From: Nonomuraea sp. PA05
Lineage (GTDB): Bacteria > Actinomycetota > Actinomycetes > Streptosporangiales > Streptosporangiaceae
DNA: 64,000 nucleotides
Assembly: GCF_008086045.1 (NCBI RefSeq)
Contig: NZ_VSEY01000002.1
Coordinates: 186,001-250,000 of the forward strand
Reading direction: 5' to 3'
Positions within the stretch are counted from its first letter, which is position 1. Each line of letters starts with the position of its first letter. The translations under genes were made by a program, and so were the position numbers. The notes under the pieces were generated by a model. It did not search any database, was not told the DNA's origin, and was given only the letters and a program-made list of their open reading frames with translations. Shown here one piece after another: positions 41,888-51,447 of the stretch.

Positions 41888-44599
41888 TCAGAGAACGTCG
41901 CGTAGCCGGCCGCGGGAGACGATGCCCAGCTTCCTGAAGGCGTGGTGCAGATGGGTGCTGACCGTGCGGTGCGACAGGTAGAGCTGCTGACCGATCTCCC
42001 GGTTGGACAGGCCGGTGGCGGCCAGCTTGGCGATGTGCAGTTCCTGCGGCGTCAGCTGTTCGGCTGAGGTGGGCACGCGCAGGTGGCTGCCCTCGCCGGC
42101 GGCGCGCAGCTCCTGCCGGGCCTTCTCGCCCCAGGCCAGCAGCCCGAGCTTGTCGCAGGCGTCGCGGGCCGCGCGCAGCGGGACGCGAGCTTCGGTGATC
42201 CGGCGCTGGCGGCGCAGCCAGACGCCGTGCGCGAGCAGCAGCCGTGCCCGCGCGGTCGGCCACGAGGTCAGGTCCGCTTCGAGCGCGGCCTTGAACAGCC
42301 CTTCCGCGTCGGCGTCGTCGGCCAGCACGGCCCTGGCGTGGCGCAGGCCGACGTGCAGGTAGGGGGACGGCGTCCGCGCGCCCATGTCCTCCATCGCCGC
42401 CAGAGCCGTACGGGCCAGCTCACGGTGTTCGGCCAGCACGGCCGCCTCGGCCAGCTCACCGAGCATGAATGAGCTCCAGATGGGGTGGTAGGCGGTGTCA
42501 CGACGGTCGAACGCCCGCCACAGGTGGCCGAAGGCGGCGGTGTGCTGACCCGCGCACAGGGCGATCAGCCCTCTGGCGTGCTGGATCACGGCGATGTTGG
42601 AGGAGATCGAGACGCTGCCCAGCAGTCGCTCGCTCTGCGCGGCCAGTTCCTGCCCCCGCTCCATGTCCCCGCGCAGCCCGGCGAGCATGGCCAGGACGGA
42701 CAGGACCGCCGACTGCCAGCGGGGCTGCTGGGTCTCCCTGGTCAGCCGTTCGCATTCCTCGGCCACCAGCATGGCGGTGGGCCAGTCGCTGGTCATCATG
42801 TGGTTGAACAGCTGCGAGGTCAGGGACTGCGCCAGCAGTCCCAGCCGTCCCTGGGTGCGCAGGTCGGGGATGGAGTCGTCGAGGAACGCGGCGGACAGCT
42901 CGTGCGCGCCGATCGTGCTGGCGGCCACCCCGAGCAGTCTGGCCATGGCGCCGTCGAGCCGGGCTTCACGTAACCTCGTCAGCCGCTCGATCAGCTCGCC
43001 GCCGCGCTCGATCGGCGCCGCGGTGGCGAGCGCCACCAGCAACTCGGGGTCGTCGTCGTGCTCGGCCAGTCGTTCGGCGAGAGAGACGACCCGGTTGCGC
43101 AGCTCCACACCGGGGTCGCTCCACCAGCAGCGGATCGCGGCCGCCCGGACGATGTTGCGCGCCAGGGCCCGATCCTCCGCGCTCTCCAGTTCCTCGGCGG
43201 TCACGACGAGCCTGCGCACCCGCTGCGGGCCCTCGTTGCGGCCCTCTTCGAGCATCTCGTTCAGCCATGCCAGCCGCGCCCGCTCGGGTGCGCCGAGCAG
43301 GGCCGGGTCGGTCAGGTCGAGCAGATCGGTGATCAGCTCGCCCCGGCCGAGCTCGAAGGCGAGTTCCGCGGCGCGCAGCAGCCTCGTCGCGCGGTCGGGC
43401 AGGTGTTCGCTCAGCTCCGCCGCCCGGCGCAGCGCGGTGACGGCCACGGTGAGCGCGCCACGCTGCCGGGCGCGCAGCGCCACCTGCTCCAGGTCGGCGG
43501 CGACGCTCTCGTCCGGGTGGTTGAGCGCGGCCGCCCGATGCCAGGCCCGGCGGTCGGGGTCCGCTGCGTGCACGTCGGCCAGGGCCAGGTGGACGGCCTG
43601 CCGATCCAGCAGCCCTGCCTTCTGATGGATCGCCGATCGCACGAGGGGGTGGCGGAACCGGATGGCCCGCTCGTGCAGCATCACCAGGCCGAGGTCGATC
43701 GCCGGGGCCAGATCGGCCAGCGACAGCTGGGTGCCCGTGACGGTGCCGGCGGCCGTCAGGGCCTCACGCAGATCGTGACCGTCGTTGGCGGCGCCGGCCA
43801 GCAGCAGCATCCTGGTACGCCGCGGCAGCTCGGCCAGCCGGGTGGCGAAGGAGCGCTCCAGCCGGGCCGTGAGCGGCAGGAACTCTCCCGAGGGCGGGCC
43901 CGGCTCCCTGCCGAGGGCGACCGGCAGCTCCACCAGGGCGAGAGGGTTGCCGGCCGCTTCGGCCAGCACCCGCCATCGCACGCCGGCCGAGAGCTCGGCC
44001 GGCTGGCTGTCCAGCAGTTGTTCCGCCGCGGACAGATCGAGCGCGCCCAGTCTCAGCTCGGGCAGGCCGATGTCGTCCAGCGTGGTCGCGTAGCCCTCGC
44101 GCACGGCCAGGAGCATCCCGATGGGCTCGGATCGCAGGCGCCGGGCGACGAAGGCCAGCACCTCGGTGGTGGGCCGGTCGAGCCATTGCAGGTCTTCGAC
44201 GACGACGAGCAGCGGCCTGGCTCCGGCGGCCTCGCCGAGCAGGTTCAGCACGGCCAGGGCGATGAGGAAGGGCTGGGGAGCCTGGCCGTCGCCCATGCCG
44301 AACGCGTTGAGCAGGGCGTCGCGCTGGGCGGCTGGCAGCTCGGCGGCGGACTCGAGCATCGGCTGGATCAGCTGGTGCAGCCCGGCGAAGGGCAGATGCG
44401 TCTCGCTCTGCACGCCCGCGGCGACGGCCGTGGCGAAGTCGTGGTCCGCGGCGCGCTCCAGCGCGAGCGCCAGCAGGGCCGACTTGCCGATCCCGGCCTC
44501 GCCCCTGATCACCAGCGCGTCGCCAAGCTCGGGGATGCGCGCCACCAGGCTTTCGACCTGGGCGGTCTCGCGCTCGCGCCCGAACAGGGCCATGCCCAT
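41888..44599 (-). CDS. Second LAL-type LuxR regulator
   Basis: This 903-residue regulator has the same architecture as the one at 38336. Walker A is GEAGIGKSALL (near 33-42) and Walker B is LLVVVEDLQWLD (near 130). A long helical TPR-like region follows, with a LuxR HTH at the C-terminus (LTPQELHIAKLAATGLSNREIG). The ATG at 44599 has AGGAGC about ten bases upstream, and an AT-rich patch at 44640-44655 probably holds the promoter. It lies between two alpha/beta-hydrolase genes and is likely to control one or more of the hydrolase genes in this island. Confidence 0.9.
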   Translation of the reverse strand: MGMALFGRERETAQVESLVARIPELGDALVIRGEAGIGKSALLALALERAADHDFATAVAAGVQSETHLPFAGLHQLIQPMLESAAELPAAQRDALLNAFGMGDGQAPQPFLIALAVLNLLGEAAGARPLLVVVEDLQWLDRPTTEVLAFVARRLRSEPIGMLLAVREGYATTLDDIGLPELRLGALDLSAAEQLLDSQPAELSAGVRWRVLAEAAGNPLALVELPVALGREPGPPSGEFLPLTARLERSFATRLAELPRRTRMLLLAGAANDGHDLREALTAAGTVTGTQLSLADLAPAIDLGLVMLHERAIRFRHPLVRSAIHQKAGLLDRQAVHLALADVHAADPDRRAWHRAAALNHPDESVAADLEQVALRARQRGALTVAVTALRRAAELSEHLPDRATRLLRAAELAFELGRGELITDLLDLTDPALLGAPERARLAWLNEMLEEGRNEGPQRVRRLVVTAEELESAEDRALARNIVRAAAIRCWWSDPGVELRNRVVSLAERLAEHDDDPELLVALATAAPIERGGELIERLTRLREARLDGAMARLLGVAASTIGAHELSAAFLDDSIPDLRTQGRLGLLAQSLTSQLFNHMMTSDWPTAMLVAEECERLTRETQQPRWQSAVLSVLAMLAGLRGDMERGQELAAQSERLLGSVSISSNIAVIQHARGLIALCAGQHTAAFGHLWRAFDRRDTAYHPIWSSFMLGELAEAAVLAEHRELARTALAAMEDMGARTPSPYLHVGLRHARAVLADDADAEGLFKAALEADLTSWPTARARLLLAHGVWLRRQRRITEARVPLRAARDACDKLGLLAWGEKARQELRAAGEGSHLRVPTSAEQLTPQELHIAKLAATGLSNREIGQQLYLSHRTVSTHLHHAFRKLGIVSRGRLRDVL

Positions 44600-44726
44600 G
44601 AGAGCCCCCGCTCCTCTCGCTGGAAACGCCCCATTGTGTCGCAATAAATACGTCATGAGACGCATGCCCCGGGCCGTGTCCTCACCCTAGTGTCGGCACG
44701 CCGTCCGCTGTTCTCCGGGAGCCCTC

Positions 44727-45632
44727 ATGTCCAAGCCGGTGCTGGATCCTGCGGCTCAGGCCTTCGCCGACGCCACCGCCAACCCGCCCTTCCTGTACGG
44801 CATGCCGCCGCGAGAGGGGCGCACGGCCATGCGTGACGTCCAGCAGCCGCAGATCCTGGTCCCCGGCACCGTCGGCCAGGAGGTCGCCGGCCTGACCATC
44901 TATCGTCCCGAACACAGCGACGCCGCCCTCCCGGTGGTGCTGTACGCGCACGGTGACTGGGTGTTCGGCGACGAGCACTCCGACGGCAGGCTCGCTCGCG
45001 AGCTGGCGCTGAAGGCGGGTGTGGCGGTGGCGTTCGTGCACTACAGTCTCGCTCCCGAGGCGCGGTATCCGGTCGCGCTGGAGGAGTGCCTCGGCGCTCT
45101 GGACTGGATCAGAAAACATGGCGCCGGGCTCGGGCTGGACGCCTCCCGCACCGCGGTCGCCGGCGGGAACCTGGCCGCGGCGCTGGCCCTGCGGGCGGGT
45201 GGGCTGCTGGCCGGGCAGGTGCTGCTGTGCCCGGCCACCGACGCCGCCTGTGCCACCCGCTCCCACCGCGAGTTCGCGGAAGGCTACTTCCTGCGGGCGG
45301 ACGGCATGCGCTGGTGCTGGGATCAGTACCTCCCGGACGAGGACGTAGGGGCCGAGAGCACCGCCTCACCGCTGCGGGCCACGCGCAGGGAACTGGCCGG
45401 GCTCCCGCCCACCCTGGTGATCACCGCGGAGGCCGACGTGCTGCGCGACGAAGGCGAGGCCTATGCCGTACGGCTGCGCAGCGCGGGTGTGCCGGTGGCG
45501 GCGGTCCGCTATCAGGGCGTCATCCACGGTTTTCTCACGCTCAACGCCCTGCGCGGCACGCACTCCGCCCAGGAGGCGATCGATCAGGCCGGGCGCTTTC
45601 TCGCCAGGGCGCTCGGCACCGGCCGAAACTGA
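44727..45632 (+). CDS. Alpha/beta-hydrolase (HSL/Aes type) with missing catalytic Ser motif
   Basis: The 301-residue product resembles acetyl-hydrolases of the hormone-sensitive-lipase family: VVLYAHGDWVFGD (near 70), YSLAPEARYPVALEEC, ITAEADVLRDEGEAYA (Asp) and YQGVIHGF (His). Two active-site elements are altered. The HGGGW oxyanion motif is shortened to HGDW, and the GDSAGG nucleophile elbow reads AVAGGNLAAALAL, with the four residues containing the catalytic Ser gone in frame. The reading frame is otherwise intact. It should be hydrolytically inactive: a pseudoenzyme, or an early stage of decay. Confidence 0.85.
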   Translation: MSKPVLDPAAQAFADATANPPFLYGMPPREGRTAMRDVQQPQILVPGTVGQEVAGLTIYRPEHSDAALPVVLYAHGDWVFGDEHSDGRLARELALKAGVAVAFVHYSLAPEARYPVALEECLGALDWIRKHGAGLGLDASRTAVAGGNLAAALALRAGGLLAGQVLLCPATDAACATRSHREFAEGYFLRADGMRWCWDQYLPDEDVGAESTASPLRATRRELAGLPPTLVITAEADVLRDEGEAYAVRLRSAGVPVAAVRYQGVIHGFLTLNALRGTHSAQEAIDQAGRFLARALGTGRN

Positions 45633-45674
45633 GGCCACCCGCGACGCGACCGCCGGCGAGGCTCCGCGTAAGCT

Positions 45675-47939
45675 TTGCGTGATCTCCGCCGGATCGCGCA
45701 CAGGGAGCCCTCCATCGCCACTCCACTCAGCTTCGCGGAGGTGCTGCGAGGCCATCGGCGCGCCGCACGCCTGACGCTGGAACAGCTCGCGGAGGTCTCA
45801 GGAGTCAGCGCCCGGACGCTGTCGGACATGGAGCGCGGGCGCAGCAAGGGCCCGCAGCACCGGACCGTCACCGCGCTGGCCGACGCCCTCCGCCTGGCCG
45901 GCGCCGAGCGCGAGCAACTCGTCGGGCTGGCGCGCGAGGGCCGGCTGCGCGACCACTGGACCCGGCCGACCGGGCTGTGCGAGCTGCCCCGCTCCGTCGA
46001 CGACTTCACCGGCCGCGCCGCGGAGCTGGCCTGGATCAGCGAGCTGATGCGCGCCGAGAGCGCACCCGGCGCCGCCGGCGTGGGGCTCGTCACCGGCTCC
46101 GCCGGACTGGGCAAGACCACGCTGACCGTCCGCGCCGCCCATGTCCTGCGGACCGACTTCCCCGACGGGGTGTACTTCCTCGACCTGTTCGGCATGTCAC
46201 CGCGGCCCCTGCCCGCCGAGGAGGCCCTGAGCCTGCTGCTGCGCGCGCTCGGCCGGGCGGAGCAGCAGATGGAGAGTGATCTCGAAGGGCGGGCGTCCTC
46301 GTACCGGTCCCTGCTGCGCGAGCGGCGCGCGCTGATCGTGCTCGACAACGCCGCCTCCGAGGAGCAGGTCAGGCCGCTGCTGCCGGGCGGCGGCGCGGGC
46401 AAGGCGCTGGTGACCAGCCGCCGCCTGCTGGCCGGTCTCGAAGGGGTGCACAGGCTCGGTCTCGGGCCACTGCCCACGCTGGAGGCCGCCGATCTGCTGA
46501 CCGGCATCCTGAAGGAGCGCGGCGCCTCCGACGACGGGCAGGCAGTCCGGCAGCTCGCGCAGTTGTGCGGCGGGCTGCCGCTCGCGCTCAGGATCGCCGG
46601 GAACCGGCTGGTCAGCAGGCCCGCCTGGAACGCCGCCGACCTCGCCGCCCGGCTGACGAACGAGGAGCGCCGCCTCGACCAGCTCAGCGCCGGGGATCTG
46701 AAGATCGCCACCGCGTTCGGGCTGTCGTACGAGCAGCTCGCCGGCTCCACCCGCCGGGTCTTCCGCCGGCTCGCCGTGGTGCCGGGCCACAGCTTCGACG
46801 CCGCGCTCGCCGCCGTGGCGGGCGGCACCTCCACCGAGGGCGCCTGGGACGTCCTCGATGAACTCGTCGACCTCGGCCTGCTCCAGGACAGCGCGTCGGG
46901 ACGCTACCGCTTCCACGACCTGGTACGGCTCTTCGCCCGCGACCGGCTCAGGGAGGAGGAACCCGAGTCCGAGCGGGAGGCGGTCACCCTGACGCTGACC
47001 GAGTGGCTGCTGCGGACGGCCACCAGCGCAGGGCGATGGTCCGAGCCCAGCCCCGGCCTGGCCTCCCAGGAGGAGGCCGACCACTGGTTGCGGGTGAACG
47101 TGGACAACTGGATGGGCGCGTTGCGCCACCTGTCGGGCGCCGGCCGGCACGCCGCCGTGCTCGACTGCGCCGAGGCGATGCACTGGTTCTCCAGCCGGTG
47201 GATGCACGGGCCGCACTGGCACGAGCTCTTCACCCTCGGCTCCGAGGCCGCCGCCGCCCTCGGGGATCCGGCCCGGCAGGCGAAGCAGGTGAACGGGCTG
47301 GCCTGGGTCCACCTGGTGCCGAGGCAAGACCTGGAGGCCACCCTGCGTTACACGGCCCAGGCGATGGAGCTGGCCACCCGCAGCGGCGCCACCGTGCAGA
47401 TCGCCCTGGCCGAGCACAACGCGGCAGGCGCGCTGCGGCGGCTCGGGCGGCTGGACGAGGCCATCGCGGCGGAGACCCGGGCGGCGGAGGCGTTCAAGGC
47501 CGGCGGCGAGATCGACCCCTACAGCCAGTGTCTCGGCTCGCTCGGCTCCTGCCTGCGTGACGCCGGACGCCACACCGAGGCGCTGGAGCAGTACCTGGAG
47601 CTGCTGGCCCTGCTGGACGACGACCGCTCGGGGATGACGGCGAGCGTCGTGGTGTTCACCCGGCCGATCGTGCTGGCCCGCATCGGCGAGTGCCTGGGGC
47701 TGCTCGGCCAGCGGCCCGAGGGGATCACCAAGCTCACCGAGGCGATCGACCTCATGGAGCGGACGCAGTTGCCCGCCCAGCAGGCCCTCGCCCTGCAGAC
47801 GCTGGCGACTCTGCTGGCCGAGGAGGACCGGATCGGCGAGAGCCGTCAGGCCTACGCGCGGGCGGCGCAGGTGTTCGAGGCCGTCGGCGACGCGGAGGCG
47901 AGCAGCCGCTGCCTCGACCTGGCGAACGCCGCGCCCTGA
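45675..47939 (+). CDS. XRE-HTH / NB-ARC / TPR transcriptional regulator
   Basis: The protein has about 754 residues. An N-terminal XRE helix-turn-helix (FAEVLRGHRRAARLTLEQLAEVSGV..., near 20-70) is followed by an NB-ARC ATPase with GSAGLGKTTL (near 133-142), LIVLDNA (Walker B) and GLPLALRIAGNRL, then a winged segment (YRFHDLVRLFARDR), then TPR repeats to the end. This AfsR/SARP-related type of regulator is common in actinomycetes and often local in action. The TTG start at 45675 is weak; a GTG at 45738 or a rare start near 45714 after AGGGAG are alternatives. Confidence 0.85.
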   Translation: MRDLRRIAHREPSIATPLSFAEVLRGHRRAARLTLEQLAEVSGVSARTLSDMERGRSKGPQHRTVTALADALRLAGAEREQLVGLAREGRLRDHWTRPTGLCELPRSVDDFTGRAAELAWISELMRAESAPGAAGVGLVTGSAGLGKTTLTVRAAHVLRTDFPDGVYFLDLFGMSPRPLPAEEALSLLLRALGRAEQQMESDLEGRASSYRSLLRERRALIVLDNAASEEQVRPLLPGGGAGKALVTSRRLLAGLEGVHRLGLGPLPTLEAADLLTGILKERGASDDGQAVRQLAQLCGGLPLALRIAGNRLVSRPAWNAADLAARLTNEERRLDQLSAGDLKIATAFGLSYEQLAGSTRRVFRRLAVVPGHSFDAALAAVAGGTSTEGAWDVLDELVDLGLLQDSASGRYRFHDLVRLFARDRLREEEPESEREAVTLTLTEWLLRTATSAGRWSEPSPGLASQEEADHWLRVNVDNWMGALRHLSGAGRHAAVLDCAEAMHWFSSRWMHGPHWHELFTLGSEAAAALGDPARQAKQVNGLAWVHLVPRQDLEATLRYTAQAMELATRSGATVQIALAEHNAAGALRRLGRLDEAIAAETRAAEAFKAGGEIDPYSQCLGSLGSCLRDAGRHTEALEQYLELLALLDDDRSGMTASVVVFTRPIVLARIGECLGLLGQRPEGITKLTEAIDLMERTQLPAQQALALQTLATLLAEEDRIGESRQAYARAAQVFEAVGDAEASSRCLDLANAAP

Positions 47940-48055
47940 CGGGTTTCCGCACCACTTCTGCGTGCTGTTCTGCGTGGTCCGGCCGCGTGCGTCCGACTTG
48001 GATGGAGCGTACCGGGACAGGCGAAGGGCCGGTCCGCAGAAGCTCGGGAGCGACC

Positions 48056-48259
48056 ATGACCGCCGGCAGGGACGTCGTGCTCGTCCACGGTGCCTTCCTG
48101 GACGGATCCCGCTGGCAGGGCCACTCCTGCGGTGGCGGCCGGCGCGCTCCTCGCCACCCCGCCGCCGGCCTGCCCGGCCGGCCGCGTTCATGGCCGGCTC
48201 TCAGGTCCGGTGGAGCGTGGACGCCCTTCGCGGGACTCGTCCGCCAGGCCGCCACCTGA
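48056..48259 (+). pseudogene. Remnant of an alpha/beta-hydrolase gene
   Basis: The ORF starts MTAGRDVVLVHGAFLDGSRWQG, a convincing N-terminus of a small alpha/beta-hydrolase, preceded by GGGAGC. After about 25 codons the text changes to an Arg/Gly/Pro-rich sequence with no hydrolase features, and it stops after 67 codons; no frame holds the rest of the fold. A large internal deletion or frameshift has destroyed the gene. Confidence 0.7.
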
Positions 48260-48407
48260 CCTCTCCGCTCCAGCGGCGAACCCGCCGCTGAGCGGCGTCC
48301 ACGCCACCCGCCCGCGGGCCGCGAGTCCCTGACTCGCGGCCCGCTGATCCGGCGCGCCCGACGCCCCGTACGCGCTCCCACTCCCACTCCCACGACAGGA
48401 GGCAGTC

Positions 48408-49706
48408 ATGACAAGCAGATCAGTGACCAGGGCCGCCGTCATCGGCACCGCGATCGAGTTCTACGACCTCGCGCTCTTCGGCCTGGCCGCGGCGATCGTC
48501 TTCAACGACCAGTTCTTCCCCGCCGACGCCCCCTTGGCCGGCACCCTCGGCTCCTTCACCGCGTTCGCCGTCGGCTTCCTCGCCCGGCCCATCGGCGGAG
48601 TCGTGTTCGGGCACATCGGCGACCGCGTCGGCCGCAAGCCCGCCCTGGTCCTGACGCTGCTGCTGATGGGGCTGGCCACGACCGGCATCGGACTGCTGCC
48701 CACCTACGACCAGGTGGGCCTGGCCGCGCCGATCCTGCTCGTGCTCCTGCGGCTGGTCCAGGGCTTCGGCGCCGGAGCCGAATACGCCGGCGCCCTCGTC
48801 CTGGTGGCCGAGGCCGGCGACCCGCGCCGGCGAGGCCTGCTCGCCGCGCTTCCCGGCATGGGCGTCCAGATCGGCATCCTGATCGCCACGCTCGTCTTCA
48901 CCGCGGTCGCGCCGCTGCCGTCGTTCACCTCGTGGGGCTGGCGAGTGCCGTTCCTGCTCAGCCTGGTGGGCGTGGGGGCCGGGCTCTTCTGCCGGATCCG
49001 GGTGCCGGAGTCGAAGCTTTTCGAGCGCGAGCGGGCGCACGGCGTGAGCCGCTTCCCCGCGCTGGAGGTCTTCAGAAGGCAGCCGCGCAGCCTGCTGATC
49101 GCCGCCGGGATCAACGCCCCCTACGGCGCGATCGGCTACATCATGAACGTCTTCGTGCTGTCGTACGTCACCAGGACGCTCGGCCTGCCCGCCACGGTGG
49201 GCCTGATCGCCAACGTGTGCTCGGCGGCCGTGGGGATCGCGCTCATGCCGCTGTTCGGGCTCCTGGCCGACCGCGTCGGCCGCCGGCCCGTCTTCCTCGG
49301 TGCCACGCTCGCCCTGTCCGTCTTCGCCTTCCCGATGTTCTGGCTGGTCGACACCGGCCGCCCCGAGCTGGTGATCTTCGCTGTGACGCTGGGGTACGGC
49401 GTCTTCGTCACGGCCATGTTCGCCGTCCTCGCCTCGATCCTGACCGAGCTGTTCGGCACCCGCTACCGCTACACCGGCATCGCCATCTCCCGGGAGTGGA
49501 CGGCCGCGCTGGCCAGCGGGCCCGCCCCGCTCGTGGCGTCCGCCCTGGTGGCGGGCGCGGGCGGCGCGTCGTGGCCCATCGCGCTGCTGCTCGTGGGCCT
49601 GGCGGCGATCGCCTTCCTGGCGGTTCTGCTCGCTCCCGAGACCCGCGCCAAGAACCTGGACGAGCGCGTAAGTCAGGAGCCCGTCGGCTCCGGTGCAGTC
49701 ATCTGA
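48408..49706 (+). CDS. MFS transporter, metabolite:H+ symporter (MHS) type
   Basis: This 432-residue membrane protein has 12 predicted helices. MHS-family marks are the start GTAIEFYDLALFGLAA (near 12-27), the ARPIGGVVFGHIGDRVGRK loop (A-type motif near 59-77), and the PLFGLLADRVGRR repeat in the second half. Relatives import proline/betaine, citrate, shikimate, alpha-ketoglutarate or other organic acids; the substrate here is not predictable. The gene precedes a row of four hydrolase genes in the same direction and may supply or export their substrate. Confidence 0.88.
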   Translation: MTSRSVTRAAVIGTAIEFYDLALFGLAAAIVFNDQFFPADAPLAGTLGSFTAFAVGFLARPIGGVVFGHIGDRVGRKPALVLTLLLMGLATTGIGLLPTYDQVGLAAPILLVLLRLVQGFGAGAEYAGALVLVAEAGDPRRRGLLAALPGMGVQIGILIATLVFTAVAPLPSFTSWGWRVPFLLSLVGVGAGLFCRIRVPESKLFERERAHGVSRFPALEVFRRQPRSLLIAAGINAPYGAIGYIMNVFVLSYVTRTLGLPATVGLIANVCSAAVGIALMPLFGLLADRVGRRPVFLGATLALSVFAFPMFWLVDTGRPELVIFAVTLGYGVFVTAMFAVLASILTELFGTRYRYTGIAISREWTAALASGPAPLVASALVAGAGGASWPIALLLVGLAAIAFLAVLLAPETRAKNLDERVSQEPVGSGAVI

Positions 49707-49711
49707 CCGAT
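49692..49711. repeat. 20-bp exact repeat of the element at 40980-40999
   Basis: GGTGCAGTCATCTGACCGAT overlaps the end of the MFS gene and lies 65 bases upstream of the hydrolase ATG. The identical string is upstream of the hydrolase at 41033. Here the dyad is imperfect (GATTTC instead of GATGAC on the right). Confidence 0.6.
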
Positions 49712-49775
49712 TTCCGGCCGGGGGCCCCAAGCCTAGCTTCGAAGCACATCGAGACCGCATCAGTGAGGAAGTCAC

Positions 49776-50600
49776 ATGCCCTACATCACGGCCGACGACG
49801 GAGCCCAGCTCTTCTACAAGGACTGGGGCGCGGACGGAACCCCGGTCCTGCTCAGTCACGGCTGGCCGCTCAACTCCGACGCCTGGGAGGCCGCCGCGCT
49901 CTTCCTCGCCCGGCACGGCCACCGCGCCATCGCCCACGACCGGCGCGGCCACGGCCGCTCGGCGCAGACCTGGCACGGCAACGAGATGGACACCTACGCC
50001 GACGACCTGGCCTGCCTGATCGAGCAGCTCGACCTGCGCGACCTCACCCTGGTCGGGCACTCGACCGGCGGCGGGGAGGTCGCCCACTACCTCGGCCGGC
50101 ACGGCGGCGACCGCGTCTCGAAGCTGGTGCTGGTCTCCGCCGTGCCGCCGCTGATGCTGCGCAGCGAGGACAACCCCGAGGGCCTGCCGATCGAGGTCTT
50201 CGACGCGATCAGGGCCGGCGAGGCCGCCAACCGGTCGCAGCTCTACCGCGATCTGGCCGACGGCCCGTTCTTCGGGCACAACCGCAGGCAGGACGTGCCC
50301 CAGGGCTTCCGGGACGCGTTCTGGCTGCAGAGCATGGCGTGCGGGCACCGCGGCGCCTACGAGTGCGTCGCGGCCTTCTCCGCCACCGACTTCCGGCCGG
50401 ACCTGGCCAAGATCGACGTCCCCACCCTGGTCATCCACGGCGACGACGACCAGATCGTGCCCTTCGAGGTCGGGGGCAAGCGATCCGCCGAGATGATCAA
50501 CGGCGCCGTCCTGAAGGTCTACGAGGGCAGCGGACACGCGCTGCCCGACACCGACCGCGACCGCCTGCACGCCGACCTCCTCGCCTTCGTGAATTCCTAA
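49776..50600 (+). CDS. Alpha/beta-hydrolase, non-heme chloroperoxidase type
   Basis: This 274-residue protein is close to cofactor-free haloperoxidases and arylesterases: the start [35 protein letters not shown], the nucleophile GHSTGGGE (Ser near 95), the acid in HGDDDQIVP and the His in GSGHALP, all intact. The haloperoxidase activity is probably a side reaction of ester or perhydrolysis chemistry. It follows the MFS gene by 69 bases and begins a tightly spaced run of four genes. Confidence 0.92.
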   Translation: MPYITADDGAQLFYKDWGADGTPVLLSHGWPLNSDAWEAAALFLARHGHRAIAHDRRGHGRSAQTWHGNEMDTYADDLACLIEQLDLRDLTLVGHSTGGGEVAHYLGRHGGDRVSKLVLVSAVPPLMLRSEDNPEGLPIEVFDAIRAGEAANRSQLYRDLADGPFFGHNRRQDVPQGFRDAFWLQSMACGHRGAYECVAAFSATDFRPDLAKIDVPTLVIHGDDDQIVPFEVGGKRSAEMINGAVLKVYEGSGHALPDTDRDRLHADLLAFVNS

Positions 50601-50612
50601 GGAGCACCCCGC

Positions 50613-51437
50613 ATGACCCCTCTACGCCGTTTCGGCCACTTGCTGGGCACTCTCGTCGCGAGCTGCGCCCTGATCCTCGGACTGAGCGCAGCGGCCGTGC
50701 CCGCCTCCGCCGCCAGCACCGGTGTCAAGCCGACCGTGGTCCTGGTCCACGGCGCGTTCGCCGACGCCTCCGGCTTCAACGACATGATCACCATGCTCGG
50801 GGCCGCCGGGTTCCCGGTGATCGCGCCGGCCAACCCGCTGCGCGACGTCGCCGGTGACGCCGCCTACCTCTCCAGCGTCCTGGACACCATCACCGGCCCC
50901 ATCATCCTGGTCGGCCACTCCTACGGCGGCATCGTCATCACCAACGCCGCCCGCGGCCACGCCGGAGTCAAGGCCCTGGTCTACCTCGGCGCGTTCGCCC
51001 CCGACCAAGGGGAGAGCGCCCTGCAACTGGCCGATCGGTTCCCCGGCAGCAAGCTGGGCGAAGCCTTGCTGGCCCGGCACTACCCGCTGCCCAACGGCAC
51101 CAAGGACGGCGTCGACGGCTACATCACCGCCGACAGGTTCCGCGAGGTGTTCGCCGCCGACCTGCCCGCGTACAAGACCCGGCAGATGGCCGCCACGCAG
51201 CGGCCCGGCAGCGTCACCGGCCTGTCCGACGGCAGCGGCGAGCCCGCCTGGAAGACCATCCCGTCCTGGTACCTGATCCCCGCCCAGGACAACGTGATCC
51301 CGCCCGCCGCCCAGCGCTTCATGGCTGGACGCGCCGGCAGCAAGGTCCGCGAGATCAACTCCTCCCACGTCGTGATGATGTCCCACCCCGCCGCCGCGAC
51401 CGCGGTGGTCCTGTCCGCCTACGCCGCCACCCGCTAG
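50613..51437 (+). CDS. Secreted alpha/beta-hydrolase
   Basis: This 274-residue protein has a signal peptide (hydrophobic ASCALILGLSAAAVPASAAS, cleavage near 34). The mature enzyme has VVLVHGAFADASGF (oxyanion region), VGHSYGG (Ser near 109), IPAQDNVIPP (acid) and NSSHVVMMSHP (His). It resembles the small salicylate-esterase/hydroxynitrile-lyase-like group of bacterial hydrolases. It is 12 bases downstream of the preceding hydrolase, with AAGGAG for its start, so it is in the same transcript. Confidence 0.9.
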   Translation: MTPLRRFGHLLGTLVASCALILGLSAAAVPASAASTGVKPTVVLVHGAFADASGFNDMITMLGAAGFPVIAPANPLRDVAGDAAYLSSVLDTITGPIILVGHSYGGIVITNAARGHAGVKALVYLGAFAPDQGESALQLADRFPGSKLGEALLARHYPLPNGTKDGVDGYITADRFREVFAADLPAYKTRQMAATQRPGSVTGLSDGSGEPAWKTIPSWYLIPAQDNVIPPAAQRFMAGRAGSKVREINSSHVVMMSHPAAATAVVLSAYAATR

Positions 51438-51447
51438 GAGAGACCAC

